Source of the DNA: Falsiroseomonas bella
Lineage (GTDB): Bacteria > Pseudomonadota > Alphaproteobacteria > Acetobacterales > Acetobacteraceae
NCBI RefSeq assembly: GCF_003173615.1
Contig: NZ_QGNA01000005.1
Coordinates: 186,001-250,000 of the forward strand
DNA: 64,000 nt
Direction: 5' to 3'
Under the pieces are notes generated by a model. It ran no database searches. It saw only the letters and a list, made by a program, of their open reading frames with translations, and was not told the origin of the DNA. Position numbers and translations under genes: made by a program. Below are positions 31,435 to 40,444 of this stretch, piece after piece. Numbering within the stretch: position 1 is the stretch's first letter; every line of letters starts with the position of its first letter.

Positions 31435-32649
31435 TCAACCCGGCGCGAGCGGGCAGTCCGGCGGCAGCAGCGCCCGCTTGCGCGCGATGATCCCGGCCGA
31501 GGACCGGCCGAGATAGTGCAGGATCGTCTCCACGCGGATGCGGACGGAGCCCGCCGGCTTGGTGGAATCCAGCTCCTGGAACGCGAAATACAGCGTCCCC
31601 GAATGTTCCACGATGGCCTGCACCGGCGTGAAGGTCGGCTGGTCCATGCCGCATTCGTAGCTGGTCATGCGGATCACGCCGGCGATCCAGGGCATGCGCG
31701 CAGCGAATTTCGCGCCCCAGATGATCTCGTTGGTGTTCGCGCTGTAGGAGGAAGGCCAGACATCGGCGATGTCGAAGGGCGAGGCCATGAGGCCCGCGCG
31801 CACCTCCTCGCCGAACAGCCAGTCCATCAGCGCGGGATCCTGCGGCAGGTATTGCGACCACAGCACCGGATAGCCGGCATTCTGCAGGTCGTTCTCGATC
31901 TCGTGGCCGATGCCGGGGTCCATGTGGTAGGGCCGCGCGAGCACGAGGATGCAGGGCCTGCCCTCGGCCGCGCAGCGTTCCAGCACGTGCCGGCTGCGCC
32001 CGCGCATGTCTGCGTCGAAGCGGGCGAGCGCGGCGAAGCCCTCGGCCACCGCCGCCTCGGTCTCCGCCGGCGTCAGCCCGGGCAGGATGCCGTCGAAGGC
32101 CTTGAAGAGCTGGCCCGCCACCAGCTGCGGCTCGGCCAGCGTCACCAGCGGCGCGACGTAGCGCAGCCCCGCCTCCGCGAAGAGGTCCTTCTCCCGCGTG
32201 AAGCCGGCCCGCACCATCTCCGGCCCGGCCATCACGCGCGGGCAGGCCAGGTTGTCCACCACATGCCCGGCCAGCATCGAAGGCATGTTGTAGATCAGCG
32301 GCGAGAACAGCACGTCGAGCTTGCGGCGCTGGCCGAACATCAGCTCGCCATAGTGGGCCGAGGCGCATTTCACCGGCCAGCAGCAATCCACCGTGCCGCG
32401 GCCGCGGCCGAACTCGCGGAACTGCTCCTCCGAGGTGTCGCTCGAGAAGACCAGGCGGTTCGCCGGCAGGCCGAGCGCGCCGAAGAAGCCGAGCCAGAAG
32501 CGGTGCGTGGACCAGACGTTCAGGACGCGCGGCATGCCGATGCGCAGCTTTGCGCGCGCCGCCCGCTCGGCCTCGGTCAGCTCAGGCGACGAGGCGGACG
32601 GACCGGAAGGCTTCCTCGCGAACCAGGGCACCAATGTTCGGCGAGACAC
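31435..32649 (-). CDS. CoA-dehydratase activase-associated protein, COG3580/DUF2229 type
   Basis: 404 residues. Start is GTG at 32649, which has a strong GGAGGAG site 7 bases upstream, although it overlaps the preceding gene by 68 bases; the conserved part begins at IGMPRVLNVWSTHRFWLGFF. DUF2229-like pattern: DCCWPVKCASAHYGELM near residue 90, CPRVMAGPEMV, and YECGMDQPTFTPVQAIVEHS near the C-terminus, with the cysteines available for an Fe-S cluster. Corresponds to the C-terminal module of large fused activase proteins in anaerobes. Last gene of a three-gene operon. Catalytic role unknown; family ties to the D-component of 2-hydroxyacyl-CoA dehydratases are from general knowledge. Confidence 0.82.
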   Translation of the reverse strand: MSRRTLVPWFARKPSGPSASSPELTEAERAARAKLRIGMPRVLNVWSTHRFWLGFFGALGLPANRLVFSSDTSEEQFREFGRGRGTVDCCWPVKCASAHYGELMFGQRRKLDVLFSPLIYNMPSMLAGHVVDNLACPRVMAGPEMVRAGFTREKDLFAEAGLRYVAPLVTLAEPQLVAGQLFKAFDGILPGLTPAETEAAVAEGFAALARFDADMRGRSRHVLERCAAEGRPCILVLARPYHMDPGIGHEIENDLQNAGYPVLWSQYLPQDPALMDWLFGEEVRAGLMASPFDIADVWPSSYSANTNEIIWGAKFAARMPWIAGVIRMTSYECGMDQPTFTPVQAIVEHSGTLYFAFQELDSTKPAGSVRIRVETILHYLGRSSAGIIARKRALLPPDCPLAPG

Positions 32650-34747
32650 CGGCGTTCTCCTCCATCGCGTCCTTCACCGCGCGCATCTCGTTGACGTCCT
32701 CCACCAGCCCCTTCGGGCAGGAGTTGGCGGCGATGACGCGCTGCCATCCGGGCTCCAGCGGCACCTTGCTCCAGGGGCGGCCCGGCGCGCCGGGCAGTTC
32801 CACATCGATGAAGCTGCGCTTGCAGTTCACCGTGCACCAGCGGCAGACGGTGTCCTCGCTGGTCGTGGTGCGCCAGGTCAGCGCCTCGATCGCGTCGAAG
32901 CCGCGGAAGCGCGTGGCCTTGCCCGGCGACCAGGCATCGAGCGCCGAGAGCGCCGCGCCCATCGCGCCGGCCTCGCCGGCGTAAGGGTGCACGCGGATCT
33001 CGGCATCGGGGATGCGGGCGGTGATGAAGTCCACCTGCGCCTTGACCACGGCCAGGTTGCGATGCGTGCCGCCCTGCAGCACGAAGCGTCGCCCCGCCGC
33101 GCGCAGATTGTTGAGCTGGCCGGCATAGACCCAGACATTCAGCGGCAGCACCGCGGCGAGCGCGGCCATGATCTCCTCCGCCGACCAGCCCTTGCGCTGC
33201 TGGTTGACGATGTCGGATTGCAGGAAGACACCGCAGCCCATGGCGAGGGAGGGCATGGCGCGCGCCGCGAAGGCCTTCTCGGCATAGTCCTCCAGACGGA
33301 TGCCGTAGCGTTCCGCGACACCCTGCAGGAAGGCGCCGTTGCCCGAGGAGCATTGCGAGTTCAGCCGGAAATCCGCGACCGTGCCCTGCCGCAGCATCAT
33401 GATCTTCACGTCGGTGCCGCCGACGTCGCAGATGACATCGGCATCGGGGAAGACCGCGATCGCGGAGCGCGCATGCGCGACGGTCTCCACCACCGCCTCG
33501 TCCGCGCCGAGGATGTCGCGCAGCAGGTCCTTGCCGTAGCCGGTCAGCGCGAGCGCCCCGATCTCGGTGAGCCCCGCCGCGCTGATGTCGCGGAACAGCG
33601 CACGCGCATCCTCGATCGGGTTGCCCTTGGAGGGCGTGTAGGCGGTGTGCAGCAGCCTGCCGTCGGGCGCGAGCGCCACGGCCTTGGCGGTGGTGCTGCC
33701 GAAGTCGCAGCCGAGGATCACCGGGCCGCGATGCCCCTCCGCGCCCACGGGCGGCGGCCCCGCGGTCGCGCCGTAGCGCGCGCGGAAGTCTGCGAGCGCC
33801 GCGGGATCGCCACCGAGCGGCGTGCCGCCTTCCTTCGCCTTCGCCGCGTGCTGCCCTTCCTCGACCCACCAGCGCAGCGTCGTGCCGCCGACATAGCGGC
33901 CGGAGTCCGGCGGCTCGGTTCCCGCCACCTCCACGCAGCCGAGCGCACCGTAGTAGAGCGCGTCCGCCGGCACCGTGATCAGCATCTCAGGCGTCGCGTC
34001 CTCGGGCAGCGCCACGCCGCGCTCCTGCCAGAGCAGGCCGAGATGGTGCCGCCAGGCCTGCTGCAGCCCCAGGAAGAAGCAGTTGGGGCCGCCGAGCAGC
34101 AGCACCTGCGGCATCGGCGTGTTGCCCTTCGTCAGCGTCGCCAGGTTCTGGTAGACCACCGCCTCGAACAGGCTGGCGACGATCTCCTCCACCTTCACGC
34201 CCGACTTCAGCAGCGAATTCGCGTCCGCCTCCGCAAAGATGCCGCATTTCGAGCTGATCTTGTGCAGCGTGTGCCCGTCATAGGGCATGCGCGCGAGGTC
34301 CTCGGGCGGGATGCGCAGCTTGCGGGCCGTCTTCTCGATGAAGGTGCCCGTGCCGCCGCTGCAGGCGGACTGCATGTAGATCTGCTTGCCCTTCCCCGAC
34401 TCGGAGGCCGTGAAGAAGATCGTCTTCATGTCCTCGCCGCCGATCTCGGAGACGAAGTGGACATCGGGATGCAGCCTCTCCACCGCGGCGGCGACGGCGA
34501 CGACCTCCTGCACGATGCGGCCGCCGACCAGCGGCGCGATCACCCCCGCGCCGGAGCCGGTGAAGAACAGCCGGTCGCGCCCCGGCTGCAGGCCGCATTC
34601 GGCCTCAAGCCGCACCAGGAACTCCAGCACCTTCTCCGCCTGGTGGGTGTTGTGGCGCTGGTAGTCGCGCCACAGCACCGCATCGCCTTCGCAGAACACC
34701 GCCTTGACGGTGGTGGAGCCGACATCGATGCCGAGCGTGCGCATCAC
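32582..34747 (-). CDS. Tandem-domain ATPase activase of the BcrAD/BadFG/HgdC family
   Basis: 721 residues with two copies of the ASKHA-fold activase domain (COG1924). Copy 1 opens with LGIDVGSTTVKAVF and has Cys129 (QSACSGGTG) and Cys168 (SKCGIF); copy 2 opens near residue 345 with ILGCDFGSTTAKAVAL and has NSQCSSGNGAF and GCGVFLQSD. In HgdC two such cysteines per subunit bind the bridging 4Fe-4S cluster of a homodimer; here both halves lie in one chain, so an intramolecular pseudo-dimer is likely. The family couples ATP hydrolysis to very low-potential electron transfer. ATG at 34747 overlaps the upstream stop (ATGA). Confidence 0.9.
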   Translation of the reverse strand: MMRTLGIDVGSTTVKAVFCEGDAVLWRDYQRHNTHQAEKVLEFLVRLEAECGLQPGRDRLFFTGSGAGVIAPLVGGRIVQEVVAVAAAVERLHPDVHFVSEIGGEDMKTIFFTASESGKGKQIYMQSACSGGTGTFIEKTARKLRIPPEDLARMPYDGHTLHKISSKCGIFAEADANSLLKSGVKVEEIVASLFEAVVYQNLATLTKGNTPMPQVLLLGGPNCFFLGLQQAWRHHLGLLWQERGVALPEDATPEMLITVPADALYYGALGCVEVAGTEPPDSGRYVGGTTLRWWVEEGQHAAKAKEGGTPLGGDPAALADFRARYGATAGPPPVGAEGHRGPVILGCDFGSTTAKAVALAPDGRLLHTAYTPSKGNPIEDARALFRDISAAGLTEIGALALTGYGKDLLRDILGADEAVVETVAHARSAIAVFPDADVICDVGGTDVKIMMLRQGTVADFRLNSQCSSGNGAFLQGVAERYGIRLEDYAEKAFAARAMPSLAMGCGVFLQSDIVNQQRKGWSAEEIMAALAAVLPLNVWVYAGQLNNLRAAGRRFVLQGGTHRNLAVVKAQVDFITARIPDAEIRVHPYAGEAGAMGAALSALDAWSPGKATRFRGFDAIEALTWRTTTSEDTVCRWCTVNCKRSFIDVELPGAPGRPWSKVPLEPGWQRVIAANSCPKGLVEDVNEMRAVKDAMEENAGVSPNIGALVREEAFRSVRLVA

Positions 34748-36255
34748 AGGTGCTTCCCCGCCATGTGCAGCACGGCGTTCGCCGCCGTGCCCGCTGCGCC
34801 GCGATGCGGCAGCTTCCAGGTCGCGCGGCGCAGATCGGCATCGTCCGCCGCGCGTTGCCGCGCCTGGTCGAGCGTCATGCCCGCGGTCTTCAGCGCCTGC
34901 TCGAACTCCGCCGCGGCGCGCTTCTTCGCTTCCGTCAGGATCATCTGGCAGCGCGAGAGCGCGTGCACCTCGGCATCGCCCTTCACCTCGATCGGCGCGT
35001 AGAGCAGGTCGGGATGGTCGCCGAGCACGCGCGCCATCGCGCCGACGCTCATCGTGTTCGGCATGCAGGAATAGGGCGACAGCTCGCAGGTCATGTGCGC
35101 ATGCCGGTGCCGGTGCGCCCAGATCGCCTTGCCGATCAGCATGTCGCCCTCGCCGCCGGACAGGCGGTGGTGGAAATAGGGCGCGGCGAGCGCGCGCAGC
35201 TCCTCCTGCCGCGGCATCCCATGCGGGATGTGGTTCAGCGCGCCGCGCAACCGGTCATAGGTGAGGCGCAGCGCGCGCTGCAGCACGCCCGCCGCCGCGA
35301 TGCGCAGCCCGGCGTGGCGGATCGCGCCGCGCCGCTCCTCCGCTTCCTGCTTCGCGAAGCGGATCAGGTAGTCCAGCCAGACGGCGATGGAGGCCGGATA
35401 GACCTCCGCCCCCTCGGCCTCCAGCCAGCGATGGATGTTGTAGTTCGGCTCGCCCTCCACCGTATGGAGGTAGAACTCGCCGGTGATCTTCACGACCGGC
35501 TTCACGCGCAGCCGGTCCACCGCCACCGCGTCGAAGCGGCGGCGCGCCTGGCGCAGCGCATCGGTGAAATACGGCGTGGCGAGATGCCAGGCGAGCGCGC
35601 CCCATGTCTCGCCGCGCTTCGGCCGGTTGCGGAAGGCGTCGGCCAGCAGGTCCACGCTGTCCCGCACCGCGCGATCGGTCGCGCCGGGCTCCGTCTCGTA
35701 GGGGCGCGTGCGGTACTCCATGCCCTGGATCAGGTCGCCGCAGAGGCAGGCCCAGATGGCGCCGAGGATCAGCGGCAGGTCGGGCTGGAAGGCATCGGCG
35801 GCGCCATCCGACTGGTCCACCCGGTCCTGTGCCAGCAGCAGCATGCGGAAGCGCTCGAGCCCGAGGTTGCGCAGCGCAAGCTCGTAGCTCTGGTGATACT
35901 GCCCGAAGCGGCAGGCGCCGCAGGAGCCGACGGTGAGGAAGACATAGCGGTCGCGCACCGCCTGCGGCCCGGATCGCGCCGCCTCCTCGCGCAGGAAGTT
36001 GGCGAGGTTCCCGGTGGTGAAGGAGGTCGGGCAGCATTGGCCGATATCGGCCAGCTCGCGCCCGGTCATCAGGTCGGCGCGGGTCGCGGTGGGCAGGGCG
36101 CGGGCGCGGTAGCCGAGATTGGCGAAGACCGCCTCGATCAGCCGCTCGCTACGCCAGTGCAGGCCGCCGAACAGGAACTCGGCCTGGCGCGCCTCCGCCG
36201 CCGTCAGCCGCGCGGCGCGCGGCGGGCGCCAATGCCGGGTCGCGATCCCGTCCAT
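34744..36255 (-). CDS. CoA-dehydratase activase-associated protein, COG3581 type
   Basis: 503 residues, first gene of the activase operon. Cysteine-containing motifs suggest an Fe-S protein related to dehydratase D-components: ADIGQCCPTSFTTGN near residue 75, GSCGACRFGQYHQSYELAL near residue 112, WACLCGDLIQGMEYR, and CELSPYSCMPNTM near residue 405. Corresponds to another module of the single-chain fused activases. A perfect FNR/FixK-type palindrome lies 76 bases upstream of the ATG. The substrate or partner enzyme is not encoded in the window. I recognise the family but not a demonstrated function. Confidence 0.8.
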   Translation of the reverse strand: MDGIATRHWRPPRAARLTAAEARQAEFLFGGLHWRSERLIEAVFANLGYRARALPTATRADLMTGRELADIGQCCPTSFTTGNLANFLREEAARSGPQAVRDRYVFLTVGSCGACRFGQYHQSYELALRNLGLERFRMLLLAQDRVDQSDGAADAFQPDLPLILGAIWACLCGDLIQGMEYRTRPYETEPGATDRAVRDSVDLLADAFRNRPKRGETWGALAWHLATPYFTDALRQARRRFDAVAVDRLRVKPVVKITGEFYLHTVEGEPNYNIHRWLEAEGAEVYPASIAVWLDYLIRFAKQEAEERRGAIRHAGLRIAAAGVLQRALRLTYDRLRGALNHIPHGMPRQEELRALAAPYFHHRLSGGEGDMLIGKAIWAHRHRHAHMTCELSPYSCMPNTMSVGAMARVLGDHPDLLYAPIEVKGDAEVHALSRCQMILTEAKKRAAAEFEQALKTAGMTLDQARQRAADDADLRRATWKLPHRGAAGTAANAVLHMAGKHL

Positions 36256-36330
36256 GCGTATTCCCCCCAGTCCGAAGCGGGCCGGAGCCCTGGTCGGGAG
36301 AGACAGAGCAGGGGCGAGACCGGCCGCGCC

Positions 36331-36344
36331 TTGACGTAAGTCAA
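36331..36344. promoter_or_regulatory. FNR/FixK/Dnr-type binding site upstream of the activase operon
   Basis: TTGACGTAAGTCAA is a perfect TTGAC-N4-GTCAA palindrome, the consensus recognised by CRP/FNR-family oxygen or NO sensors. Its centre is about 82 bases before the ATG at 36255, so a transcript started about 41 bases downstream would leave a 40-base leader. The surrounding 40 bases are AT-rich against a GC-rich background. GTAAGTCAA recurs 25 bases away (36361-36369), and on the minus strand TTGACT (36369-36364) with TATTGA (36346-36341) at 17 bases makes an overlapping promoter-like pair. Confidence 0.65.
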
Positions 36345-36420
36345 TACGAATGTTTTATGTGTAAGTCAAAGTTAATATACGGCGACAGTGGGGTGGCGAG
36401 GCCGGCGGCAGGGTCCCGGG

Positions 36421-39393
36421 CTACTCGCCCTCCGCCAGCAGGGCGGCGTCGCCGCCGGCCGCGGCGGTGTTGATGCTCACCACGCGCTCCGACACGAAGC
36501 GCAGCAGGTAGTGCGGGCCGCCGGCCTTGGGTCCGGTGCCCGAGAGGCCCTCGCCGCCGAAGGGCTGGGTGCCGACCACGGCGCCGACCATGTTGCGGTT
36601 CACATACACATTGCCGCCCGGCACCGCCGCCGCGACGCGCGCCGCGAAGCCGGCGCGCCGGCTCTGCACGCCGAGCGTCAGGCTGTAGCCGCTCGCAGCC
36701 AGGCTGCGCAGCAGCCCGTCCAGCCCATCGGCGCGCCAGCGCACCACATGCAGCACCGGGCCGAACACTTCCTGCGTCAGGTCCTCCGGCCGCTGCAACG
36801 CCACGATGCGCGGCGCGAGGAAGTTGCCGGGCTCCGGCGCGGGATGCCGGAAGATCTCGCGCGCGCCCGGCGGCAGCCGGGCGAGCCAGCGCATGATGCG
36901 CGCCTTCGCCGCGGCGTCGATCAAGGGGCCGACATGCGTCGCCGGGTCGCGCGGATCGCCGAGCTTCAGCTCCGCGCAGGCGCCGGCGATCATCGCCAGC
37001 ATCCGCTCCGCCGCATCCTCCTGCAGGCAGAGCAGGCGCAGCGCGGAGCAGCGCTGGCCGGCGGAGCGGAAGGCACTGGTCAGCACGTCGTCCGTCACCT
37101 GCTCGGGCAGCGCGGTCGCGTCCACGATCATCGGGTTGAGCCCGCCGGTCTCCGCGATCAGCGGCACGATCGGGCCGTCCTTGGCCGCCAGCGCGCGATG
37201 GATGCTGCGCGCGGTGGCGGTGGAGCCGGTGAAGGCGACCCCCGCGATGGCAGGATGCGCGACCAGCGCCGCGCCGGTCTCGGGACCGCCGGGCACCAGG
37301 CGGCACGCCTCCCGCGGCACGCCGGCATCGTGCAGCGCGGCGATGGCGAGTGCGCCGATGCGCGGCGTCTGCGGCGCGGGCTTCGCCACCACGGCATTGC
37401 CCGCGACCAGCGCCGCGGCGACCTGGCCGAGGAAGATGGCGAGCGGGAAGTTCCAGGGCGCGATGCAGAGGAACACGCCGCGCCCATGCAGCGTCAGCCG
37501 ATCGCTCTCGCCGACCGGGCCGGGCAGCGCGACGGGCGCCATCACGCGCTCCGCTTCCTCGGCGTAGTAGCGGCAGAAATCCACCGCCTCCCGGAGTTCC
37601 GACAGCGCGTCGTCCAGCGTCCGAAAACCCTCGTCCTGGATGGCGGCGATGAAGGCGCCGCGGCGTTCCTCCAACAGGTCGGCGGCGCGGCGCAGGATCG
37701 CCGCACGGCGGGCGACGGGCGTGGCGTTCCAGGCACGGAAGGCCGATTGCGCGCGCGCGACCTCCAGTGCCGCCTCGCCTTCGGTCGCGTCGCGAGGGGC
37801 GGGTGGCAGGGGCGGCGCGGCGTCGCGCTCGGCGACCAGCGCGGCGAGTGAAGCGGCCTCGCCGAATTCTACGCCGCGGCTGTTGCGTCGCGTCCCGAAC
37901 AGCGCGGGCGGCGGCTTCACGCGCGGATGGCGCGGCGGGCCTTCGGCCAGCGGCTCCGCCGGATGGCGGACGAGGCGTTCCAGCGGTACGCCCTCGTCCG
38001 CGACGGCCGCGACGAAGCCGCCATTCGCGCCATTCTCCAGCAGCCGACGCACCAGATAGGCGAGCAGGTCCTCATGCACGCCGACCGGCGCGTAGACGCG
38101 CAGCGCCACATCGGGCCGCGCCGCGCGCAGCCTTTCGTAGAGCGCGCCGCCCATGCCGTGCAGGCGCTGGAACTCGTATTGTCCGGGCGCCACGCCACGC
38201 GCCTCGGCCAGAGCCAGCGCCTCGGCGACGCTCCGCGCATTGTGGGTCGCGAACTGGGGGAAGATGCGGCCCTGGCGCGCGGCGTCGAGCATCGCGGCGG
38301 CCTGCGCGATCCAGTTCAGGTCCGTCGCGGCCTTGCGCGTCCAGACCGGGAAGTCCTCGAGCCCGCGTTCCTGCGCACGCTTGATCTCGGCATCCCAATA
38401 GGCGCCCTTCACCAGCCGCACCATGAGGTGCCGCCGCCGCGCCGCCGCCCGCTCCGCGAGCCACGCCACCACCGCGCCCGCGCGCTTCTGATAGGCCTGG
38501 ACGGCGAGGCCGAGCCCGTCCCAGCCGGCCAGGCTGTCCTCCGCCAGCAGCGCATCGAAGATTTCGAGCGAGAGCTCCAGCCGGTCGGCTTCCTCGGCGT
38601 CCAGCGTCAGGTTCAGCTGCTGCGCCTTCGCCGCACGGGCGAGGTCGAGCAGGTCCGGCACCAGCTCCTTCATCACCCGGTCGCGCGAGACCGCCTCGTA
38701 GCGCGGATGGATCGCGGAGAGCTTCACCGAGAGCCCCGGCCGCGAGGGCAGCCTGCCCGTCGCCGCGCGCCCGATGGCGGCGCAGGCGGCGTGGTAGGCG
38801 GCCAGATAGCGGCGCGCATCCGCGGCGGTCCGCGCCCCCTCCCCCAGCATGTCGAAGGAATGCCGCACGCCTTCGGGCGCCTTGGCGGCGCGGGAAAGCG
38901 CATCCTCGATGGTCTCGCCCAATACGAACTGGCCGCCCATCAGCCGCACCGCGCGCCGTGCCGCGGCGCGCACCGCCGGCACGCCGAGCCTGCGCGCCAT
39001 CGGCGCCAGCACGCCGCCCGGCGTCTCGCCGGGCGACACCAGCCGCGCGCCGGTCGCCAGCGCCCAGGCGGAGGCGGTGGAGGCCCAACCCTCCGCATGC
39101 TTCGACCAGTCGCCCTCGGCCAGCTTCTCGGCGATCAGCGCATCGGCGGTGGCGTCGTCCGGCACGCGCAGCAGCGCCTCGGCCAGCGCCATCAGCGCCA
39201 GCCCTTCCCTGGTGGAGAGCGGCCAGCCGCGCAGCACCTCCTCCACCGCCAGCGGGCCGCCGCCTGCGCGCGCCGCGGCGGCGAGATCGAGGGCGAGCGG
39301 CAGCGCCTCCGCCCGCGGCGGCGGCGCTGCGGCGAGCAGCGCGGCGCGGGCAGCTTCCTCGGGCGGGCAGAAAGGCGCGTGGAAGGGGCTCAT
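36421..39393 (-). CDS. putA: Bifunctional proline dehydrogenase / L-glutamate gamma-semialdehyde dehydrogenase
   Basis: Oxidises proline to glutamate with FAD then NAD. 990 residues: the short form without the N-terminal ribbon-helix-helix DNA-binding domain or long C-terminal extension, close to the 999-residue Bradyrhizobium protein. The PRODH barrel has HSFDMLGEGART, SVKLSAIHPRYE, YWDAEIKRAQERG and EFQRLHGMG. The dehydrogenase domain has IAPWNFPLAIFLGQ, AFTGSTATARS, the general-base Glu in AETGGLNPMIVD and the nucleophile Cys782 in AGQRCSALR. Not autoregulatory because the DNA-binding domain is absent. Its stop is 166 bases upstream of the activase operon's first gene. Confidence 0.97.
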   Translation of the reverse strand: MSPFHAPFCPPEEAARAALLAAAPPPRAEALPLALDLAAAARAGGGPLAVEEVLRGWPLSTREGLALMALAEALLRVPDDATADALIAEKLAEGDWSKHAEGWASTASAWALATGARLVSPGETPGGVLAPMARRLGVPAVRAAARRAVRLMGGQFVLGETIEDALSRAAKAPEGVRHSFDMLGEGARTAADARRYLAAYHAACAAIGRAATGRLPSRPGLSVKLSAIHPRYEAVSRDRVMKELVPDLLDLARAAKAQQLNLTLDAEEADRLELSLEIFDALLAEDSLAGWDGLGLAVQAYQKRAGAVVAWLAERAAARRRHLMVRLVKGAYWDAEIKRAQERGLEDFPVWTRKAATDLNWIAQAAAMLDAARQGRIFPQFATHNARSVAEALALAEARGVAPGQYEFQRLHGMGGALYERLRAARPDVALRVYAPVGVHEDLLAYLVRRLLENGANGGFVAAVADEGVPLERLVRHPAEPLAEGPPRHPRVKPPPALFGTRRNSRGVEFGEAASLAALVAERDAAPPLPPAPRDATEGEAALEVARAQSAFRAWNATPVARRAAILRRAADLLEERRGAFIAAIQDEGFRTLDDALSELREAVDFCRYYAEEAERVMAPVALPGPVGESDRLTLHGRGVFLCIAPWNFPLAIFLGQVAAALVAGNAVVAKPAPQTPRIGALAIAALHDAGVPREACRLVPGGPETGAALVAHPAIAGVAFTGSTATARSIHRALAAKDGPIVPLIAETGGLNPMIVDATALPEQVTDDVLTSAFRSAGQRCSALRLLCLQEDAAERMLAMIAGACAELKLGDPRDPATHVGPLIDAAAKARIMRWLARLPPGAREIFRHPAPEPGNFLAPRIVALQRPEDLTQEVFGPVLHVVRWRADGLDGLLRSLAASGYSLTLGVQSRRAGFAARVAAAVPGGNVYVNRNMVGAVVGTQPFGGEGLSGTGPKAGGPHYLLRFVSERVVSINTAAAGGDAALLAEGE

Positions 39394-39491
39394 GCGAGGA
39401 ATATGGGGCGCCGCGGGGCGGGCGTGCCACCGGCTTGACCGGTGCCGCCGCGCGGCGGAGCGTCGCCGCCGCCGGGCAGGAGAATCGCAGC

Positions 39492-40097
39492 ATGACAGGC
39501 TTCGCCGAGCAGGTGGTCGCCGGCCTCGCGGACGCCGGCGCGGCGGCGGCCGCGGCGGAGGGGCCGGAGGCCGCGATGCGCGCGCTCACGGCGTTCTGTC
39601 ATGCGACGCTCGGCGACCATGCCGCCGCCGCGCGGCCGGGCGCGCTCAAGCCGGGCGAGCGCGACTATCGCGTCTCCGGCTGCTTCCTCGTTACGCCGGA
39701 CCGGCGCTGGCACATGCTGGTCGGCAATGTCGGCTTCCCGCCCGAGCAGGCGCGGCTGATGATCCCGATCGAGGGCGGCCATCCCGGCCGCGTCATGCGG
39801 AGCGGCCAGCCGCTGCTGCTGGCCAACACCGACGAGGACCAGGATTTCCGGCAGTATCTCAAGACCTCGCGCATGGGCTCCTCGGCCTATGCGCCGATGG
39901 TCTGGCGCGGCGAATTCCTCGGGCAGATCGTGGTCGCGGCGCAGGCGCGCTGGACCTACCGGCCGGAGGACCTGGCGGCGCTGGTGCTGGCCTCGCGGCT
40001 CGCCGCCGCAAGCTGGGTGGCGCAGGGCGGGCCGGACTGGCTGCGCGCCAATGCCGACCCGCCGGATGCCTGGCGCGTTACGCTCGACGGCATGTAG
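39492..40097 (+). CDS. GAF-domain protein
   Basis: 201 residues from ATG at 39492, divergent from putA with 98 bases between the starts. A single GAF-like sensory domain fills residues 20-170 (ALTAFCHATLGDHAAAA, GHPGRVMRSGQPLLLANTD, GSSAYAPMVWRGEFLGQIVVA). No output domain, so it may bind a small ligand and act by protein contact. No signal peptide or membrane segment. Its neighbours give no clear functional clue; divergence from putA allows shared regulation. Confidence 0.75.
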   Translation: MTGFAEQVVAGLADAGAAAAAAEGPEAAMRALTAFCHATLGDHAAAARPGALKPGERDYRVSGCFLVTPDRRWHMLVGNVGFPPEQARLMIPIEGGHPGRVMRSGQPLLLANTDEDQDFRQYLKTSRMGSSAYAPMVWRGEFLGQIVVAAQARWTYRPEDLAALVLASRLAAASWVAQGGPDWLRANADPPDAWRVTLDGM

Positions 40098-40143
40098 CCC
40101 GCCCGCTTGGACCCTGCGGCGCGACACGCTATCAGCCCGCGCC

Positions 40144-40398
40144 ATGACCGACACCCTGCCCGACCGCCTCTCCGTCGACCCGCGCAGCCCGCATCATGAC
40201 GAGGCCCTGCTCAAGCGCGGCATCGGCATCCGCTTCAACGGGGCGGAGAAGACCAATGTGGAGGAATACTGCATCAGCGAGGGCTGGATCCGCGTGGCCG
40301 TCGGCAAGACGCTGGACCGCAAGGGCAACCCGCTGACCATCAAGCTGCAGGGCAAGGTCGAGCCCTACATCAAGGACGAGCCGCCCGAGCAGGGCTGA
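40144..40398 (+). CDS. DUF3297 family protein
   Basis: 84 residues. Conserved family sequence from the start: MTDTLPDRLSVDPRSPHHDE, then GIGIRFNGAEKTNVEEYCIS and a C-terminal KGNPLTIKLQGKVEPY. Small soluble protein found widely in proteobacteria; no known function. Lies 46 bases after the GAF gene on the same strand. Confidence 0.88.
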   Translation: MTDTLPDRLSVDPRSPHHDEALLKRGIGIRFNGAEKTNVEEYCISEGWIRVAVGKTLDRKGNPLTIKLQGKVEPYIKDEPPEQG

Positions 40399-40444
40399 CA
40401 AGCGCCCGCGCCGCGCCCATCTGCCGCCCATCCGGGAAGAAGGA

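Noticed and set aside
32535-32649. Shorter start (internal Met at 32535) for the COG3580-type gene to avoid the 68-base overlap
   Set aside because: The GTG at 32649 has a strong GGAGGAG at the proper distance, while the internal Met has none visible. The overlap is unusual but supported.
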